64,000 bases of DNA. Source: Microbacterium halotolerans. GTDB taxonomy: Bacteria; Actinomycetota; Actinomycetes; Actinomycetales; Microbacteriaceae. Shown here one piece after another: positions 53,175 to 62,050 of this stretch. The translations under genes were made by a program, and so were the position numbers. Each line of letters opens with the position of its first letter. Positions within the stretch are counted from its first letter, which is position 1. The stretch is from positions 907,519-971,518 of the forward strand of contig NZ_KZ984051.1 of the NCBI RefSeq assembly GCF_003569805.1, in the 5' to 3' direction. The notes under the pieces are model-generated. The model saw nothing but the letters and a program-made list of their open reading frames with translations. It did no database searches and was not told where the DNA came from.

Positions 53175-53257
53175 CCTGATCGGATTTCGCCCGCATCCGG
53201 AAATTATTTGTGGGAATGCCACTGCAAGGCGTCACTCAGGAGAACCAAGGGTGGTAT

Positions 53258-53286
53258 TTTACACTTGGAATCACAAGCGATATCGT
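53258..53286 (+). promoter_or_regulatory. Promoter and possible operator upstream of the GntR leader
   Basis: TTTACA (53258-53263), 17 bases, TATCGT (53281-53286). The spacer holds the dyad CTTGGAATCACAAG (53264-53277), of a kind GntR-family dimers bind. The region is visibly richer in A+T than the window. Confidence 0.6.
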
Positions 53287-53373
53287 ATGCGCGGTCAGCA
53301 GACGCACACCTGGCATAGATATGAGCGTGTCACGCTTGTGTTGCACGGAGGTTGGGGGATCTCCGTTCGGAAG

Positions 53374-53445
53374 GCGAATCGCCCGAGATTCGCAACGGCG
53401 AGCGAATGCGTTCGCCGTCCGTAAAGCCGCGAGCCGTTCTGGCTC
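53374..53445 (+). other. Structured mRNA leader with three consecutive hairpins
   Basis: GCGAATC-6-GATTCGC (53374-53393), GCGAA-4-TTCGC (53402-53415) and GAGCC-5-GGCTC (53431-53445) precede the ribosome site at 53451. The first and second hairpins share GCGAA/TTCGC arms and could exchange partners, as in an attenuator. The 288 bases from 53175 to 53462 contain no other gene I accept. Confidence 0.5.
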
Positions 53446-53462
53446 ACATGCGGAGGGGAACA

Positions 53463-53540
53463 ATGAACAAGTCGAACGTGCGCGTCTGCGCGCCTCTTCT
53501 GCGTACGGCACGACCGGCGCCCGTCGGTGAGCGATCATGA
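53463..53540 (+). CDS. Small upstream ORF (25 residues) coupled to the GntR gene
   Basis: ATG 53463 has the best ribosome site in the neighbourhood (GGAGGGG, 4 bases spacing). The peptide begins MNKSNVRVCAPLLR and ends GERS; its stop overlaps the GntR start (ATGA at 53537). The GntR gene has no ribosome site of its own. Most likely a leader peptide that couples or attenuates translation. Confidence 0.6.
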   Translation: MNKSNVRVCAPLLRTARPAPVGERS

Positions 53541-54184
53541 TGCTCCGGATGGGTTCGTCCGATCTGTCAGGCGGTGGGCCGCTGCAGGTCTCCTCGCAGC
53601 GGCTCTCCGAAGGCGTGTACGACCGCCTCGTCACCGACATCCGCACGGGTGTGCTCCGTCCGGGAGACCCGCTGCGCGACCGCGACGTCGCCGAGCGCCT
53701 CGGGGTCTCCCGCACCCCGGTGCGCGAAGCCATTCAGCGACTCGAACGTGCCGGCCTGCTCGACGTGTGGCCGGGACGCCAGACGAAGGTGCGCGAGCTC
53801 AGCGACGACGACACCACTCGTCTGTACGAGTACTTCGGTGAGCTGTGCGCCATGCACGTGCGTTTCGGCATGGGCAGCGGCGACGATCCGAACAAGGACG
53901 GCGAGCCGGTGTACGAAGCCGCCCGTGCGCTCGCCGGAGCCGACGAAGAGACCTGGGCGGGTTCGTTCGTCGGCTTCATGGAGAAGGTCGCCGCGTACGA
54001 GGTCTCCGTGCGCGGACGCCTGCTCGAAGACCACCTGCCGCTGATGAGCATCGTGCTGCGGCGCCCTCCTGAGATCGCGGGCGACCGGCTGCGCCTCTCC
54101 GCGGATCTGAACAGCGCGATCGAACGCGGGGACATAGACGCGGCGACCGACGCCATCCGGGCCCTGTTCGGCCTCGACGGCTGA
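53537..54184 (+). CDS. GntR-family transcriptional regulator
   Basis: 215 residues. Winged helix: VYDRLVTDIRTGVLRPGDPL, RDRDVAERLGVSRTPVREAI, QRLERAGLLDVWPGRQTKV. The C-terminal helical domain is FCD-like in size but lacks the clear Asp/His metal triad of typical FCD domains. The start may be ATG 53537 or 53540. Ligand and targets unknown; autoregulation is plausible through the upstream dyad. Confidence 0.9.
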   Translation: MMLRMGSSDLSGGGPLQVSSQRLSEGVYDRLVTDIRTGVLRPGDPLRDRDVAERLGVSRTPVREAIQRLERAGLLDVWPGRQTKVRELSDDDTTRLYEYFGELCAMHVRFGMGSGDDPNKDGEPVYEAARALAGADEETWAGSFVGFMEKVAAYEVSVRGRLLEDHLPLMSIVLRRPPEIAGDRLRLSADLNSAIERGDIDAATDAIRALFGLDG

Positions 54185-54200
54185 GACGACGCCACCGCGG

Positions 54201-54235
54201 GCGCGGGCCGGGAGAGCTGTTCTCCCGGCCCGCGC
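54201..54235. terminator. Hairpin after the GntR gene
   Basis: Perfect 15-base arms (GCGCGGGCCGGGAGA and complement) with the 5-base loop GCTGT, 16 bases after the stop. Between convergent genes. Confidence 0.85.
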
Positions 54236-54321
54236 AACTTCCTACGCGCCGCGCGCGCGTCACAAGAAGGCGCGAAGCGGAGGGGGATCCTCCGCCCGAC
54301 GCGTTCTCATCTCGGCGGTGG

Positions 54322-54831
54322 CTAGGCGCACACGTCCTGAAGTTCGGTGTTGGCTGTCTGGAGCTCTTCGCTGGCGGCGGTGAGCTCGGACATCTTGTCT
54401 GCGGCGCTGGCAGGATCGGCAGACGCCTCCTCGGAGATCGTGATGATGGTGTCGTAGTTGTCAGCGAACTTCGAGAAGACCGCGCTGACCTCATCATTCG
54501 TGACCTGCTCGTTGAGCGCCGAGATCTGCTCATTGAGTTCGCCCGCGAGCGTGTTGATCTGCTCGGAGTCTCCCTCTCCGAGAGCCGCCATGATCTCACT
54601 GGTGCTCGACGAAAGACCGGTCAGACCGTCGACGACGATGCCGCACGCGTCGGCGACGCTCTGATCCGAGCTCTCCGCCGTGGTCTCCTCCTCCGTGGTG
54701 GTCTCCTCGGTGGTGGACTCTTCGGACTGCGACGAGCCTGAGTCGTCGGAGCCGCAGCCGACCAGCGCGGCCGGAATGAGTGCGAGAGCGCCGAGCGCGA
54801 TGAGCGCGCGTCCGCGACGAAGGGTAGCCAT
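54322..54831 (-). CDS. Secreted lipoprotein, function unknown
   Basis: 169 residues from ATG 54831. Signal peptide with lipobox LVGC (LIALGALALIPAALVGCGS), then a Ser/Glu/Thr linker (SQSEESTTEETTTEEETTAE) and an alpha-helical domain rich in Ser/Glu/Leu heptads (AGELNEQISALNEQV), with two cysteines (DACGI and the C-terminal DVCA) that may form a disulfide. It would be anchored to the outer face of the membrane. No family recognised. Confidence 0.85.
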   Translation of the reverse strand: MATLRRGRALIALGALALIPAALVGCGSDDSGSSQSEESTTEETTTEEETTAESSDQSVADACGIVVDGLTGLSSSTSEIMAALGEGDSEQINTLAGELNEQISALNEQVTNDEVSAVFSKFADNYDTIITISEEASADPASAADKMSELTAASEELQTANTELQDVCA

Positions 54832-55032
54832 TTTCGGACTCCTCAGAGCAGGCGGGGGAGCACAAGAAGATCGTCGGCCGCGTCCCCCCGAAGTTCCGCG
54901 CCGACCATCACAGCCTATGGCGTGGCGCCTGGATCGCCGATGGGGAGAGGTGCCCTGACGGCTCGCCGGGCGTACGGATGACGCAGGCGCCATCTGTACG
55001 CCTTTCAGGCCGGGCCCCGTACCCTTTGAGGT

Positions 55033-56277
55033 ATGACTTCCTCGGAGCGCGCATCGCGACCTGCCACGGCTGAAGGCCAGGGCCCTGTGCGTCAGGTGCG
55101 CCCGAAGGCGGAGGGATGGCAGCAGGCCAAGGACGCAGAGGGGCGTCCGCTGCTGCAGTTCGCCAGCCCCAAGCGCGGCAAGCCGCCCGTGCATCTCGCC
55201 GACCTCACACCGGAAGCGCGTGTCGAGAAGGTCAAGGAGCTGGGTATGCCGGGGTTCCGCGCCAAGCAGCTCAGCACGCACTACCTTCAGCACTGCACGT
55301 CGGACCCGGAGCGGATGACCGACCTCCCGGCAGACGGCCGCGAAGAGCTGGTCGCGGGATTGCTGCCGACTCTTCTGACCGAGGTGCGCCGACTCCAGAC
55401 CGACGACGGCGACACGATCAAGTTCCTGTGGAAGCTGCACGACGGCGCCCTCGTCGAGTCGGTGCTGATGCGCTACCCCGGCAGGATCACGCTGTGCGTG
55501 TCGTCGCAAGCCGGATGCGGAATGAACTGCCCGTTCTGCGCGACGGGCCAAGCCGGCCTCACTCGCAACATGTCGGCGGGCGAGATCGTCGAGCAGGTCG
55601 TGCGCGCCAATGCGCTGATCCGCGCCGGTGAACTGGGCGAGTCCGAGCACGACGACGAGCGCGTGACGAACATCGTCTTCATGGGCATGGGTGAGCCGCT
55701 GGCCAACTACGCCAGAGTGATGCACGCGGTCAGGGTGATGACCGACAAGAAGCACGGCATGGGGATGAGCGCCAGGGGCATCACGATCTCGACCGTCGGG
55801 CTGGCTCCGGCCATCCGGAAGCTCACCGACGAGGACATCCCGGTGACGTTCGCGCTGTCGCTGCATGCGCCGGACGATGAGCTGCGCGACGAGATGATCC
55901 CCGTGAACTCCCGCTGGAAGGTCGACGAGGTGCTCGACGCCGCGCGGGCGTACTTCGACAGGACCGGCAGGCGGGTGTCGATCGAGTATGCGCTGATCCG
56001 CGACATGAACGATCACCCGTGGCGCGCCGATCTTCTCGCCGACAAGCTGCACGCGCGGGGCAGAGGATGGGTGCACGTCAACCCGATCCCGCTGAACCCG
56101 ACGCCTGGCTCGGTGTGGGACGCGTCGCCGAAGCGCGCGCAGCAGGAGTTCGTGCGTCGGCTCAACGACGCGGGCATCCCCACCACCATCCGCGACACCC
56201 GCGGCAAGGAGATCGACGGCGCCTGCGGCCAGTTGGTCGCAACGGAGGACGACGAGAAGGCCGCGACCGCGTCCTGA
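55033..56277 (+). CDS. rlmN: Dual-specificity 23S rRNA/tRNA adenine C2-methyltransferase
   Basis: 414 residues. Radical-SAM cysteines in [52 protein letters not shown]; the C-terminal catalytic Cys in GACGQL. It methylates A2503 of 23S rRNA and A37 of some tRNAs. TACCCT lies seven bases before the ATG and GAGGT abuts it, so initiation may be leaderless or nearly so. Confidence 0.97.
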   Translation: MTSSERASRPATAEGQGPVRQVRPKAEGWQQAKDAEGRPLLQFASPKRGKPPVHLADLTPEARVEKVKELGMPGFRAKQLSTHYLQHCTSDPERMTDLPADGREELVAGLLPTLLTEVRRLQTDDGDTIKFLWKLHDGALVESVLMRYPGRITLCVSSQAGCGMNCPFCATGQAGLTRNMSAGEIVEQVVRANALIRAGELGESEHDDERVTNIVFMGMGEPLANYARVMHAVRVMTDKKHGMGMSARGITISTVGLAPAIRKLTDEDIPVTFALSLHAPDDELRDEMIPVNSRWKVDEVLDAARAYFDRTGRRVSIEYALIRDMNDHPWRADLLADKLHARGRGWVHVNPIPLNPTPGSVWDASPKRAQQEFVRRLNDAGIPTTIRDTRGKEIDGACGQLVATEDDEKAATAS

Positions 56278-56294
56278 GGTCCGTGCCGACAACC

Positions 56295-56355
56295 GCTCAG
56301 GTGCGGGAAGGTGCCGCTTTCCGGTGAATACAGGGGCCGTTTCCCGCACCTGAGC
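56295..56355. terminator. Inverted repeat between rlmN and the convergent isomerase gene
   Basis: 15-base arms GCTCAGGTGCGGGAA / TTCCCGCACCTGAGC separated by 31 bases. Confidence 0.65.
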
Positions 56356-56370
56356 GACGAAGCAGGCTCG

Positions 56371-57243
56371 TCAGGGTGCCGAAAGGTACGGGGCGACGGC
56401 TCGTTCGAAGCCCTCGGCGGTGCGGCGCACGGCCTCCGCAGGAGGAGTGTCCCAGATCGCCTGGTTGAGCAGCTCGACCTCGATGTCGCCGGTGTACCCC
56501 GTGGCCTCGACTGCGCGCGTCATGCCGGAGAAGTCGATCACTCCGTCACCCGGATAGTGCCGGGAGAGCAGGTTGTCGGCCTCGAGCGGCGTCTTCCAGT
56601 CGCACACCTGATAGGTGGCGATGCGGCCCTCGCGACCGGCGCGCGCGATCTCATCGAGCACATCCGGATCCCACCAGAGGTGGAAGGTGTCGACCGTGAC
56701 GCCGACGATCTCAGGCGCGAAATCGGCGGCGATGTCGAGCGCCTGATCCAGGGTCGAAAGCACCGAGCGGTCTGACGCGTACATCGGGTGCAGCGGTTCG
56801 AGCGCGAGCTGCACGCCCTGCTGCTGAGCATGCGGTGCCAGCTGGGCGACCGCGTCGCGCACGCGCTCGCGGGCACCGACCAGATCGCGGGAGCCTTCGG
56901 GCAGTCCGCCGACGACGAGCACCAGCACTGCTCGGGAACCGTCGGCACCGGCGGCGGCGAGGGCCGCCGTCTCATCGATCGCGACGCGGTTGTCGTCGAG
57001 GGCGGCGGTGCGAGTCGGTCCCTCCTCAGCGGTGAACCAGCCGCCGCGGCAGTGCGTCGAATAGCGCAGGCCGCTGTCCGCGAGCATCTTCACCGACTCA
57101 TCGAGCCCGACATCCTGCACCTGCTCGCGCCACAGCCCGATCGCGTCGATGCCTGCGTCGGTCGTGACCCGGATGGCCTCGGCGACGGTCGTCCTCTTGA
57201 TGGTCGCCTGGTTGAGCGACAGGCGGGGGTGCGGGACGGTCAT
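56371..57243 (-). CDS. Sugar phosphate isomerase/epimerase (xylose isomerase-like TIM barrel)
   Basis: 290 residues from ATG 57243, overlapping the stop of the upstream gene (ATGA). Metal-site residues of the AP endonuclease 2 fold: LALEPLHPMYASD (Glu), VTVDTFHLWWDPD (Asp/His), GDIEVELLNQ (Glu). Last gene of a three-gene catabolic operon. Substrate, probably a keto-sugar or inosose derivative, is not fixed. Confidence 0.88.
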   Translation of the reverse strand: MTVPHPRLSLNQATIKRTTVAEAIRVTTDAGIDAIGLWREQVQDVGLDESVKMLADSGLRYSTHCRGGWFTAEEGPTRTAALDDNRVAIDETAALAAAGADGSRAVLVLVVGGLPEGSRDLVGARERVRDAVAQLAPHAQQQGVQLALEPLHPMYASDRSVLSTLDQALDIAADFAPEIVGVTVDTFHLWWDPDVLDEIARAGREGRIATYQVCDWKTPLEADNLLSRHYPGDGVIDFSGMTRAVEATGYTGDIEVELLNQAIWDTPPAEAVRRTAEGFERAVAPYLSAP

Positions 57244-58445
57244 GCGTCGACTCCGTTCAGGTGCAGCAGCGAATGCCACCGCTCGGCGGCAAGGTCGGGC
57301 TCCTCGAGGGCGCGCGCGTCGTTCGCGAGGCGCACGATCTCGCTGAGATGGGGCAGTGAGCGCGCTGAGTGCAGGCCGCCGACCATCTGGAAGGCGGGTT
57401 GGTGTCCGTTCAGCCATGCCAGGAAGGCGACACCGGTCTTGTAGTAGAACGTCGGCGTCGCGAACACCTGCCGGCTGAGCGCTTCCGTCGGCTGCAGCAG
57501 TTCGCAGTAGCGTGCCGGATCGCCCACGTCGAGCGCCTGGATGGCGGCAGAGGCGACCGGTGCGATCGCGGCGAACGCACCGAGCAGTGCGTCGGAATGC
57601 GTGCGGGTCGTGCCGGGCGAGCGCTCCGGCTGGGCGGCATCCGGAACATCCGCCCCGCCGATCAGGCCGACGTAGCTGAAGTCGTCGCCGGTGAACATCC
57701 GGACGCCCTCCGGCAGCCGCTCGCGCACCGACACCTCGGCGTCGGCGTCGAGCAGGCTCATCTTGATGCCTGAGATCTTCGCCGCGTGCTCGCCGATGAT
57801 CCCGATCACGACATCCGAAGCCTCGCGCCAGTCGGTCGAGCCGAAGTAGCCGACCAGCTGCGGATCGAACGCCGTGCCGAGCCAGTGCAGCACGACCGGC
57901 GTGGTCGCATCGCCCAGCACCTCGCGGTACACGCGGCGGTAGTCGTCGGTCGACTCGGCGGTGCGGGCCAGGTGCCTGCTCGCCATCAGCACGGGCACGG
58001 CGCCGTGCTCCTCGGCGTGGTGCAGCTGATGCTTGTAGCCGTCGATGATCTGCTGCAGTGAGGCGACCGGCTCTTCGATGTGATCGGTGTTCACCCCGAC
58101 TGCGACCGAGCCGCCCTCCTCGCGCGCGACCTCGGCGCTGCGGGCGATCAGCTCCCGCACGGCGGCGTCGTCGAGCCCCATGTTGCGCTGCGCGGTGTCC
58201 ATCGCGTCGGCCACGCCGAGACCCCACGAGTACACGTTGCGGCGGAAGGCGAGGGTGGCGTCCCAGTCGATCTTCGCTGGCTCGCCCGGGGTGTTGTCGG
58301 CCCACGCGATCGGGGCGACGTGCGCCGCCGCGTAGGCGACGCGGGATCGCAGGCCGTGGGACGGCTTGGTGAACGCCCCCGCCTCGTTCAGGGCGGCCGA
58401 GGCGACGGAGCCGTCGCCGGAGAGCAGCGTGAGTGCGTCGCTCAT
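57240..58445 (-). CDS. DUF993 protein, dihydrodipicolinate synthase-like aldolase
   Basis: 401 residues from ATG 58445. TIM-barrel aldolase-like protein with VAVGVNTDHIEEPVASLQQI, VPVLMASRHLARTAESTDDY, VVLHWLGTAF, and the putative Schiff-base lysine in AAKISGIKMSLLD. It lies 5 bases after the Gfo/Idh/MocA gene. A retro-aldol step on an oxidised sugar would fit the operon. Untested family. Confidence 0.88.
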   Translation of the reverse strand: MSDALTLLSGDGSVASAALNEAGAFTKPSHGLRSRVAYAAAHVAPIAWADNTPGEPAKIDWDATLAFRRNVYSWGLGVADAMDTAQRNMGLDDAAVRELIARSAEVAREEGGSVAVGVNTDHIEEPVASLQQIIDGYKHQLHHAEEHGAVPVLMASRHLARTAESTDDYRRVYREVLGDATTPVVLHWLGTAFDPQLVGYFGSTDWREASDVVIGIIGEHAAKISGIKMSLLDADAEVSVRERLPEGVRMFTGDDFSYVGLIGGADVPDAAQPERSPGTTRTHSDALLGAFAAIAPVASAAIQALDVGDPARYCELLQPTEALSRQVFATPTFYYKTGVAFLAWLNGHQPAFQMVGGLHSARSLPHLSEIVRLANDARALEEPDLAAERWHSLLHLNGVDA

Positions 58446-58450
58446 CCGGA

Positions 58451-59623
58451 TCAGTCCAGGCTCAGCTCGGGGAGCTCGACCTTGGCGCCCGTGCGGCTCG
58501 ACTCGAGGCCGGCCTCGGCGAGCTGTACGCCGCGGGAGCCGGCGAGCAGGTCGAACGGGTAGTCGGTGCCGGTGACGAAGCTGGTGAGGAACTCCTGCCA
58601 CTGCTGACGGAAGCCGTTCAGGAACACGTCGTTCGTCGGCACGTTCTGCCACGTCGCGTCGTAGTCGACCGTGTCTTCGATGTCGGGGTTCCACACCGGC
58701 TTCGGCGTGGCGTTGCGCTCCTGGATCTTCGCGCCGAACAGACCGACCACGGCGGAGCCGTGCGTGCCGTCGACGTGGAACTCGACCAGCTCGTCGCGGT
58801 TGACGCGGGTGGTCCAGCTCGAGTTGATCTGTGCGACCGCGCCGCCGGCCAGTTCGAACACGCCGTATGCGGCGTCGTCGGCCGTGGCGTCATAGCGCTC
58901 GCCGCGTTCGTCCCAGCGCTCGGGAATGTGCGTCGACGCCTGTGCGTAGACGCTCTTCACGCCGCCGAACAGGTTCTCGAGCACGTAGTTCCAGTGCGGG
59001 AACATATCGACGATGATGCCGCCGCCGTCCTCGGTGCGGTAGTTCCAGCTCGGGCGCTGGGCTGGCTGCCAGTCGCCCTCGAACACCCAGTAGCCGAACT
59101 CGCCGCGTACCGAGAGGATGCGACCGAAGAAGCCGGAGTCGATCAGCCGCTTCAGCTTCTGCAGGCCGGGCAGGAACAGCTTGTCGTGCACGACGCCGGC
59201 CTTGACGCCGGCGTCTCTGGCCGATCGCGCGATCTCCAGCGACTCTTCGACGGATTCGGCGGTGGGCTTCTCGGTGTAGATCGTCTTGCCCGCGGCGATC
59301 GCCTTGCGCAGGGCCGAAGCGCGCGCTCTTGTGACGAGGAAGTCCCCGTAGATCTCCCAGGTCGGGTCGGCGAGCGCCGCGTCGAGATCCGTCGTGTAGT
59401 CCTCGATGCCGTGGCGCTCGGCGATCTCTGCGAGCTTCGCCTCGCTGCGTCCGACCAGCAGGGGGCGGACCGTGGCCTTCGTGCCGTCTGGCAGCTCGAA
59501 GCCGCCCTCGTCGCGGATCGCAAGGATCGAGCGCACGAGGTGCTGGCGGTAGCCCATGCGCCCGGAGACGCCGTTCATGATGATGCCGATCTCACGAACG
59601 GCGGGGGTCGATGTCTCGGACAA
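58451..59623 (-). CDS. Gfo/Idh/MocA-family oxidoreductase
   Basis: 390 residues. I choose TTG 59623 (MSETSTPAVREIGIIMNGVS) because AAGGAGG stands exactly 7 bases before it; the ATGs further up have no ribosome site. The Rossmann domain starts IGIIMNGVSGRMGYRQ, catalytic-site EKP in IYTEKPTAESVEE, GFFGRILSVRGEFGYWVFEG later. NAD(P)-dependent oxidation of a sugar or polyol. First gene of the operon, under a LacI-type operator. Confidence 0.92.
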   Translation of the reverse strand: MSETSTPAVREIGIIMNGVSGRMGYRQHLVRSILAIRDEGGFELPDGTKATVRPLLVGRSEAKLAEIAERHGIEDYTTDLDAALADPTWEIYGDFLVTRARASALRKAIAAGKTIYTEKPTAESVEESLEIARSARDAGVKAGVVHDKLFLPGLQKLKRLIDSGFFGRILSVRGEFGYWVFEGDWQPAQRPSWNYRTEDGGGIIVDMFPHWNYVLENLFGGVKSVYAQASTHIPERWDERGERYDATADDAAYGVFELAGGAVAQINSSWTTRVNRDELVEFHVDGTHGSAVVGLFGAKIQERNATPKPVWNPDIEDTVDYDATWQNVPTNDVFLNGFRQQWQEFLTSFVTGTDYPFDLLAGSRGVQLAEAGLESSRTGAKVELPELSLD

Positions 59624-59666
59624 GATGATGCCTCCTTGCATGATGGCGAATGCCGCATCCGAACAG

Positions 59667-59683
59667 TGGGAAGCGCTTTCCCA
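59667..59683 (-). promoter_or_regulatory. LacI-family operator upstream of the catabolic operon
   Basis: Palindrome TGGGAAGCGCTTTCCCA, centred on the LacI-type AGCGCT core, 44 bases before the TTG start. A LacI/GalR repressor should bind; no such regulator gene is in the window. Confidence 0.75.
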
Positions 59684-59777
59684 ACGCGATAAGTGTGACA
59701 CGGCGCGGCGACGCGGACAACACCTGCCCCGGTCGTTGCTCCTGGTCAGCGGGAGGAAGAGCTTCTTCGACCGCTCA

Positions 59778-59862
59778 GCAGCACGCAGAGCGATCAGCGT
59801 GCTGCTTCATTTCTGGCACATCTCCGTATGGGCGTCGCGGGAGAAATGTGCCAGAGATGAAG
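59778..59862 (-). terminator. Two adjacent hairpins after the acetyl esterase gene
   Basis: GCAGCACGC-10-GCGTGCTGC (59778-59805) and a near-perfect 21/23-base pair of arms (59805-59825, 59840-59862) with a two-base bulge. They separate the 59880 gene from the operon promoter downstream. Confidence 0.7.
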
Positions 59863-59879
59863 AAACGGCGGTGGCGGTG

Positions 59880-60845
59880 TCAGTTCGTGGTGGGGAACAA
59901 CTCGTCGAGGAAGGCCAGCTGTGCTCGCTGCTGTACGACCTGGCCGCCCTCGTGGCCGTTGTATGGGTACACCTCGATGTGCTTGTCGGCACCCGCGTAG
60001 TGGTGGTACTGCGCGAACACCGTCGACGGAGGGCAGGTGGCGTCGTACAGCGCGACGGAGTAGAGCGCCTTCGCCGTCGCCCGCGCGGCGAAGTTCACGC
60101 CGTCGAAGTAGCTGAGAACGCGGAACACATCCTCCTCCTCACCGCGCCTGATCTGCAGGTAGCGAGCAAGCTCGTTGTAGGGGTTCGCGTCGGTGATCCG
60201 CAGCGCCCTGCGGAAGTGGCTCAGGAACGGCACATCGATCATGGCGCCGGCGACGCCGTCCGAGAGACCGGCTGCGGCCACGGCGATCCCGCCGCCCTGG
60301 CTGGCGCCCGAGATCACGACGCGCTCCGGGTCGACTGCAGGGTGGCTGCGCGCCGCGTCGACGGCGAGCGCCGCATCGGTGAAGATCCGCCGGTAGTAGT
60401 AGTCCTGCGGGCTCTCGATGCCCTGCGACATCCGGCCTCCGATCTGCGGCGAGCCGCCCACCGGATCGGCCGTTGCGCCGGGGGAGCCGCCGTTGCCCTG
60501 CCCGCGGCTGTCCATCACGAACACGGCGTGTCCGGCGCTGGGCAGCTGCGTCCACTGTTCGGGGAACCCCCGGCCCCCGCTGTAGCCCATGTACTGCACG
60601 ACGGTGGAGCGGACCTCGCCCTTCGGCCGGATGAACCAGGCCCGGATGGGGTGCCCGCCGAACCCGGGGAAGGTCACGTCCTCGACGATGAGGTCGCGCA
60701 GCGGGCCGTTCGCCTGGGTGAACTGCGCTTCGCCGCCGCGCCACTCTGCCAGCGTCGTGCGCCAGAAGTCGTCGAAGTCGATCGGCTCTTCGCGCTCGGG
60801 CACGTAGGTGCGCAACTGGTCGATGGGGAGGTCGAACTGCGCCAT
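59880..60845 (-). CDS. Acetylxylan esterase (AXE1/cephalosporin-C deacetylase family)
   Basis: 321 residues, no signal peptide, so cytosolic. Alpha/beta hydrolase with FDDFWRTTLAEW, the nucleophile in GASQGGG, acid DATCPPS and His in YPYNGHEGG. It deacetylates short acetylated xylo-oligosaccharides in this family. A second hydrolase gene lies 38 bases upstream. Confidence 0.92.
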   Translation of the reverse strand: MAQFDLPIDQLRTYVPEREEPIDFDDFWRTTLAEWRGGEAQFTQANGPLRDLIVEDVTFPGFGGHPIRAWFIRPKGEVRSTVVQYMGYSGGRGFPEQWTQLPSAGHAVFVMDSRGQGNGGSPGATADPVGGSPQIGGRMSQGIESPQDYYYRRIFTDAALAVDAARSHPAVDPERVVISGASQGGGIAVAAAGLSDGVAGAMIDVPFLSHFRRALRITDANPYNELARYLQIRRGEEEDVFRVLSYFDGVNFAARATAKALYSVALYDATCPPSTVFAQYHHYAGADKHIEVYPYNGHEGGQVVQQRAQLAFLDELFPTTN

Positions 60846-60883
60846 TGAGAGTCCTTGTCTGTGTTGTTCCGACGGTGCCGACG

Positions 60884-61906
60884 TTAGCGGATGTCGGCGG
60901 CGGCCGGTACGGGACTCGACGCCGACGCTCGTCCGGAAGCGGCCGTTGCACGATCGAGGTGGGTGAGGGCAGCCGCGCGGCAGCGCGCCGTCACGGCGTC
61001 GTGGCCCGGATACTCGGCGTGGCCGGCGGGCAGCACCTCGAGTTCGAGGTCGGAGAAGCCGTTCGCCACCGCGAACTGGCCGGGCGGCGGCACGTATCCG
61101 TCGTAGAGGGCGCACTCTGCGCGGACTGGGATTCCTGCGAAACCCGCGGCGCTCGAGGCGTCGAAGAACCTCAGCACCTCCCGCGCCTCAGGATGCGCCG
61201 CCACGTGATCGCGCACGCGCTCGCCGCTGCCGAGGCACTGCATCGTCAGCCGAAGGTCGTACTGCCCGAACGTCGGCACATTGAGCGTCGCGCCGACGAA
61301 GCGGTCGTCCCACGGCAGTGCGAGCGCGCCGATGCCGCCGCCGAAGCTCTCGCCCAGATAGTAGAGCGGCAGTTCACCGGCGATCTCGACGAGCGCGGTC
61401 GCGGCGTGCCAGAGGTCGGCGGCGCACCAGCCGAGCACGTGGTCGTCGACCGAATCGATGCCGTGCAGCACGTGTCCGTGCTCGGGCAGGGGCGCGCCGA
61501 CGCCGGCGTTGGGTGCGGGCAGTCCGCGTGCAACGGGGAAGAAGACGGAGGCATCCTCGGGCACGCGCTCGAACGCCGGGGCGGAGCGGCCGCCGTAGCC
61601 GTGACCGACGACGACGCCGACGCGGGGTGCGACGTCGTCGACCGGAGAGGCGTACCAGCCGTGCAGTCTCAGCCCGCCCGAGACGGTGTGCTCGACGTCG
61701 AAGACCTGGCGCCCCTCCTGCTCGCCGAGCGGCGCCAGCACCGGGTCGGCCGGAACCTGCGCGGCTTCGTCGAAGCGGCCGAGCCAGAACTCGTCGAATC
61801 CGTCCGGAGGGCGGACCGGACGCACGCGGAGCAGGGCATCGAGGTCGTAGCCGTAGGTCGCGTCGAACTCGTCGTGCGGGAACCAGTCGTGGAAGGGGAA
61901 TGTCAT
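60884..61906 (-). CDS. Alpha/beta hydrolase, acetyl esterase-like
   Basis: 340 residues. It shares with AXE1 proteins the lead FDEFWLGRFDEA and the core GLRLHGWYASP, VVVGHGYGGRSAP, nucleophile YLGESFGGGIGALAL, and a C-terminal HAEYPGHD. Probably a divergent carbohydrate esterase co-transcribed with the AXE1 gene. Substrate unknown. Confidence 0.8.
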   Translation of the reverse strand: MTFPFHDWFPHDEFDATYGYDLDALLRVRPVRPPDGFDEFWLGRFDEAAQVPADPVLAPLGEQEGRQVFDVEHTVSGGLRLHGWYASPVDDVAPRVGVVVGHGYGGRSAPAFERVPEDASVFFPVARGLPAPNAGVGAPLPEHGHVLHGIDSVDDHVLGWCAADLWHAATALVEIAGELPLYYLGESFGGGIGALALPWDDRFVGATLNVPTFGQYDLRLTMQCLGSGERVRDHVAAHPEAREVLRFFDASSAAGFAGIPVRAECALYDGYVPPPGQFAVANGFSDLELEVLPAGHAEYPGHDAVTARCRAAALTHLDRATAASGRASASSPVPAAADIR

Positions 61907-62050
61907 GGGGTGCCGTTTCGTGCCCGCGGCGGAAGGATCAGATCCGCCTCATCGTCCTCCGACGATACGCGAGCGACCCCGGACATCCGGACGCCACACG
62001 AGTCGCGCGGCCGAGTCCGCGAAGATCTCGGTGACTGCCGCAGCGCCGAG

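Noticed and set aside
53210..53530. Open frame of about 106 codons in the GntR leader region
   Set aside because: No ribosome site, unrecognisable product, and it overlaps the promoter, hairpins and the better supported small ORF.
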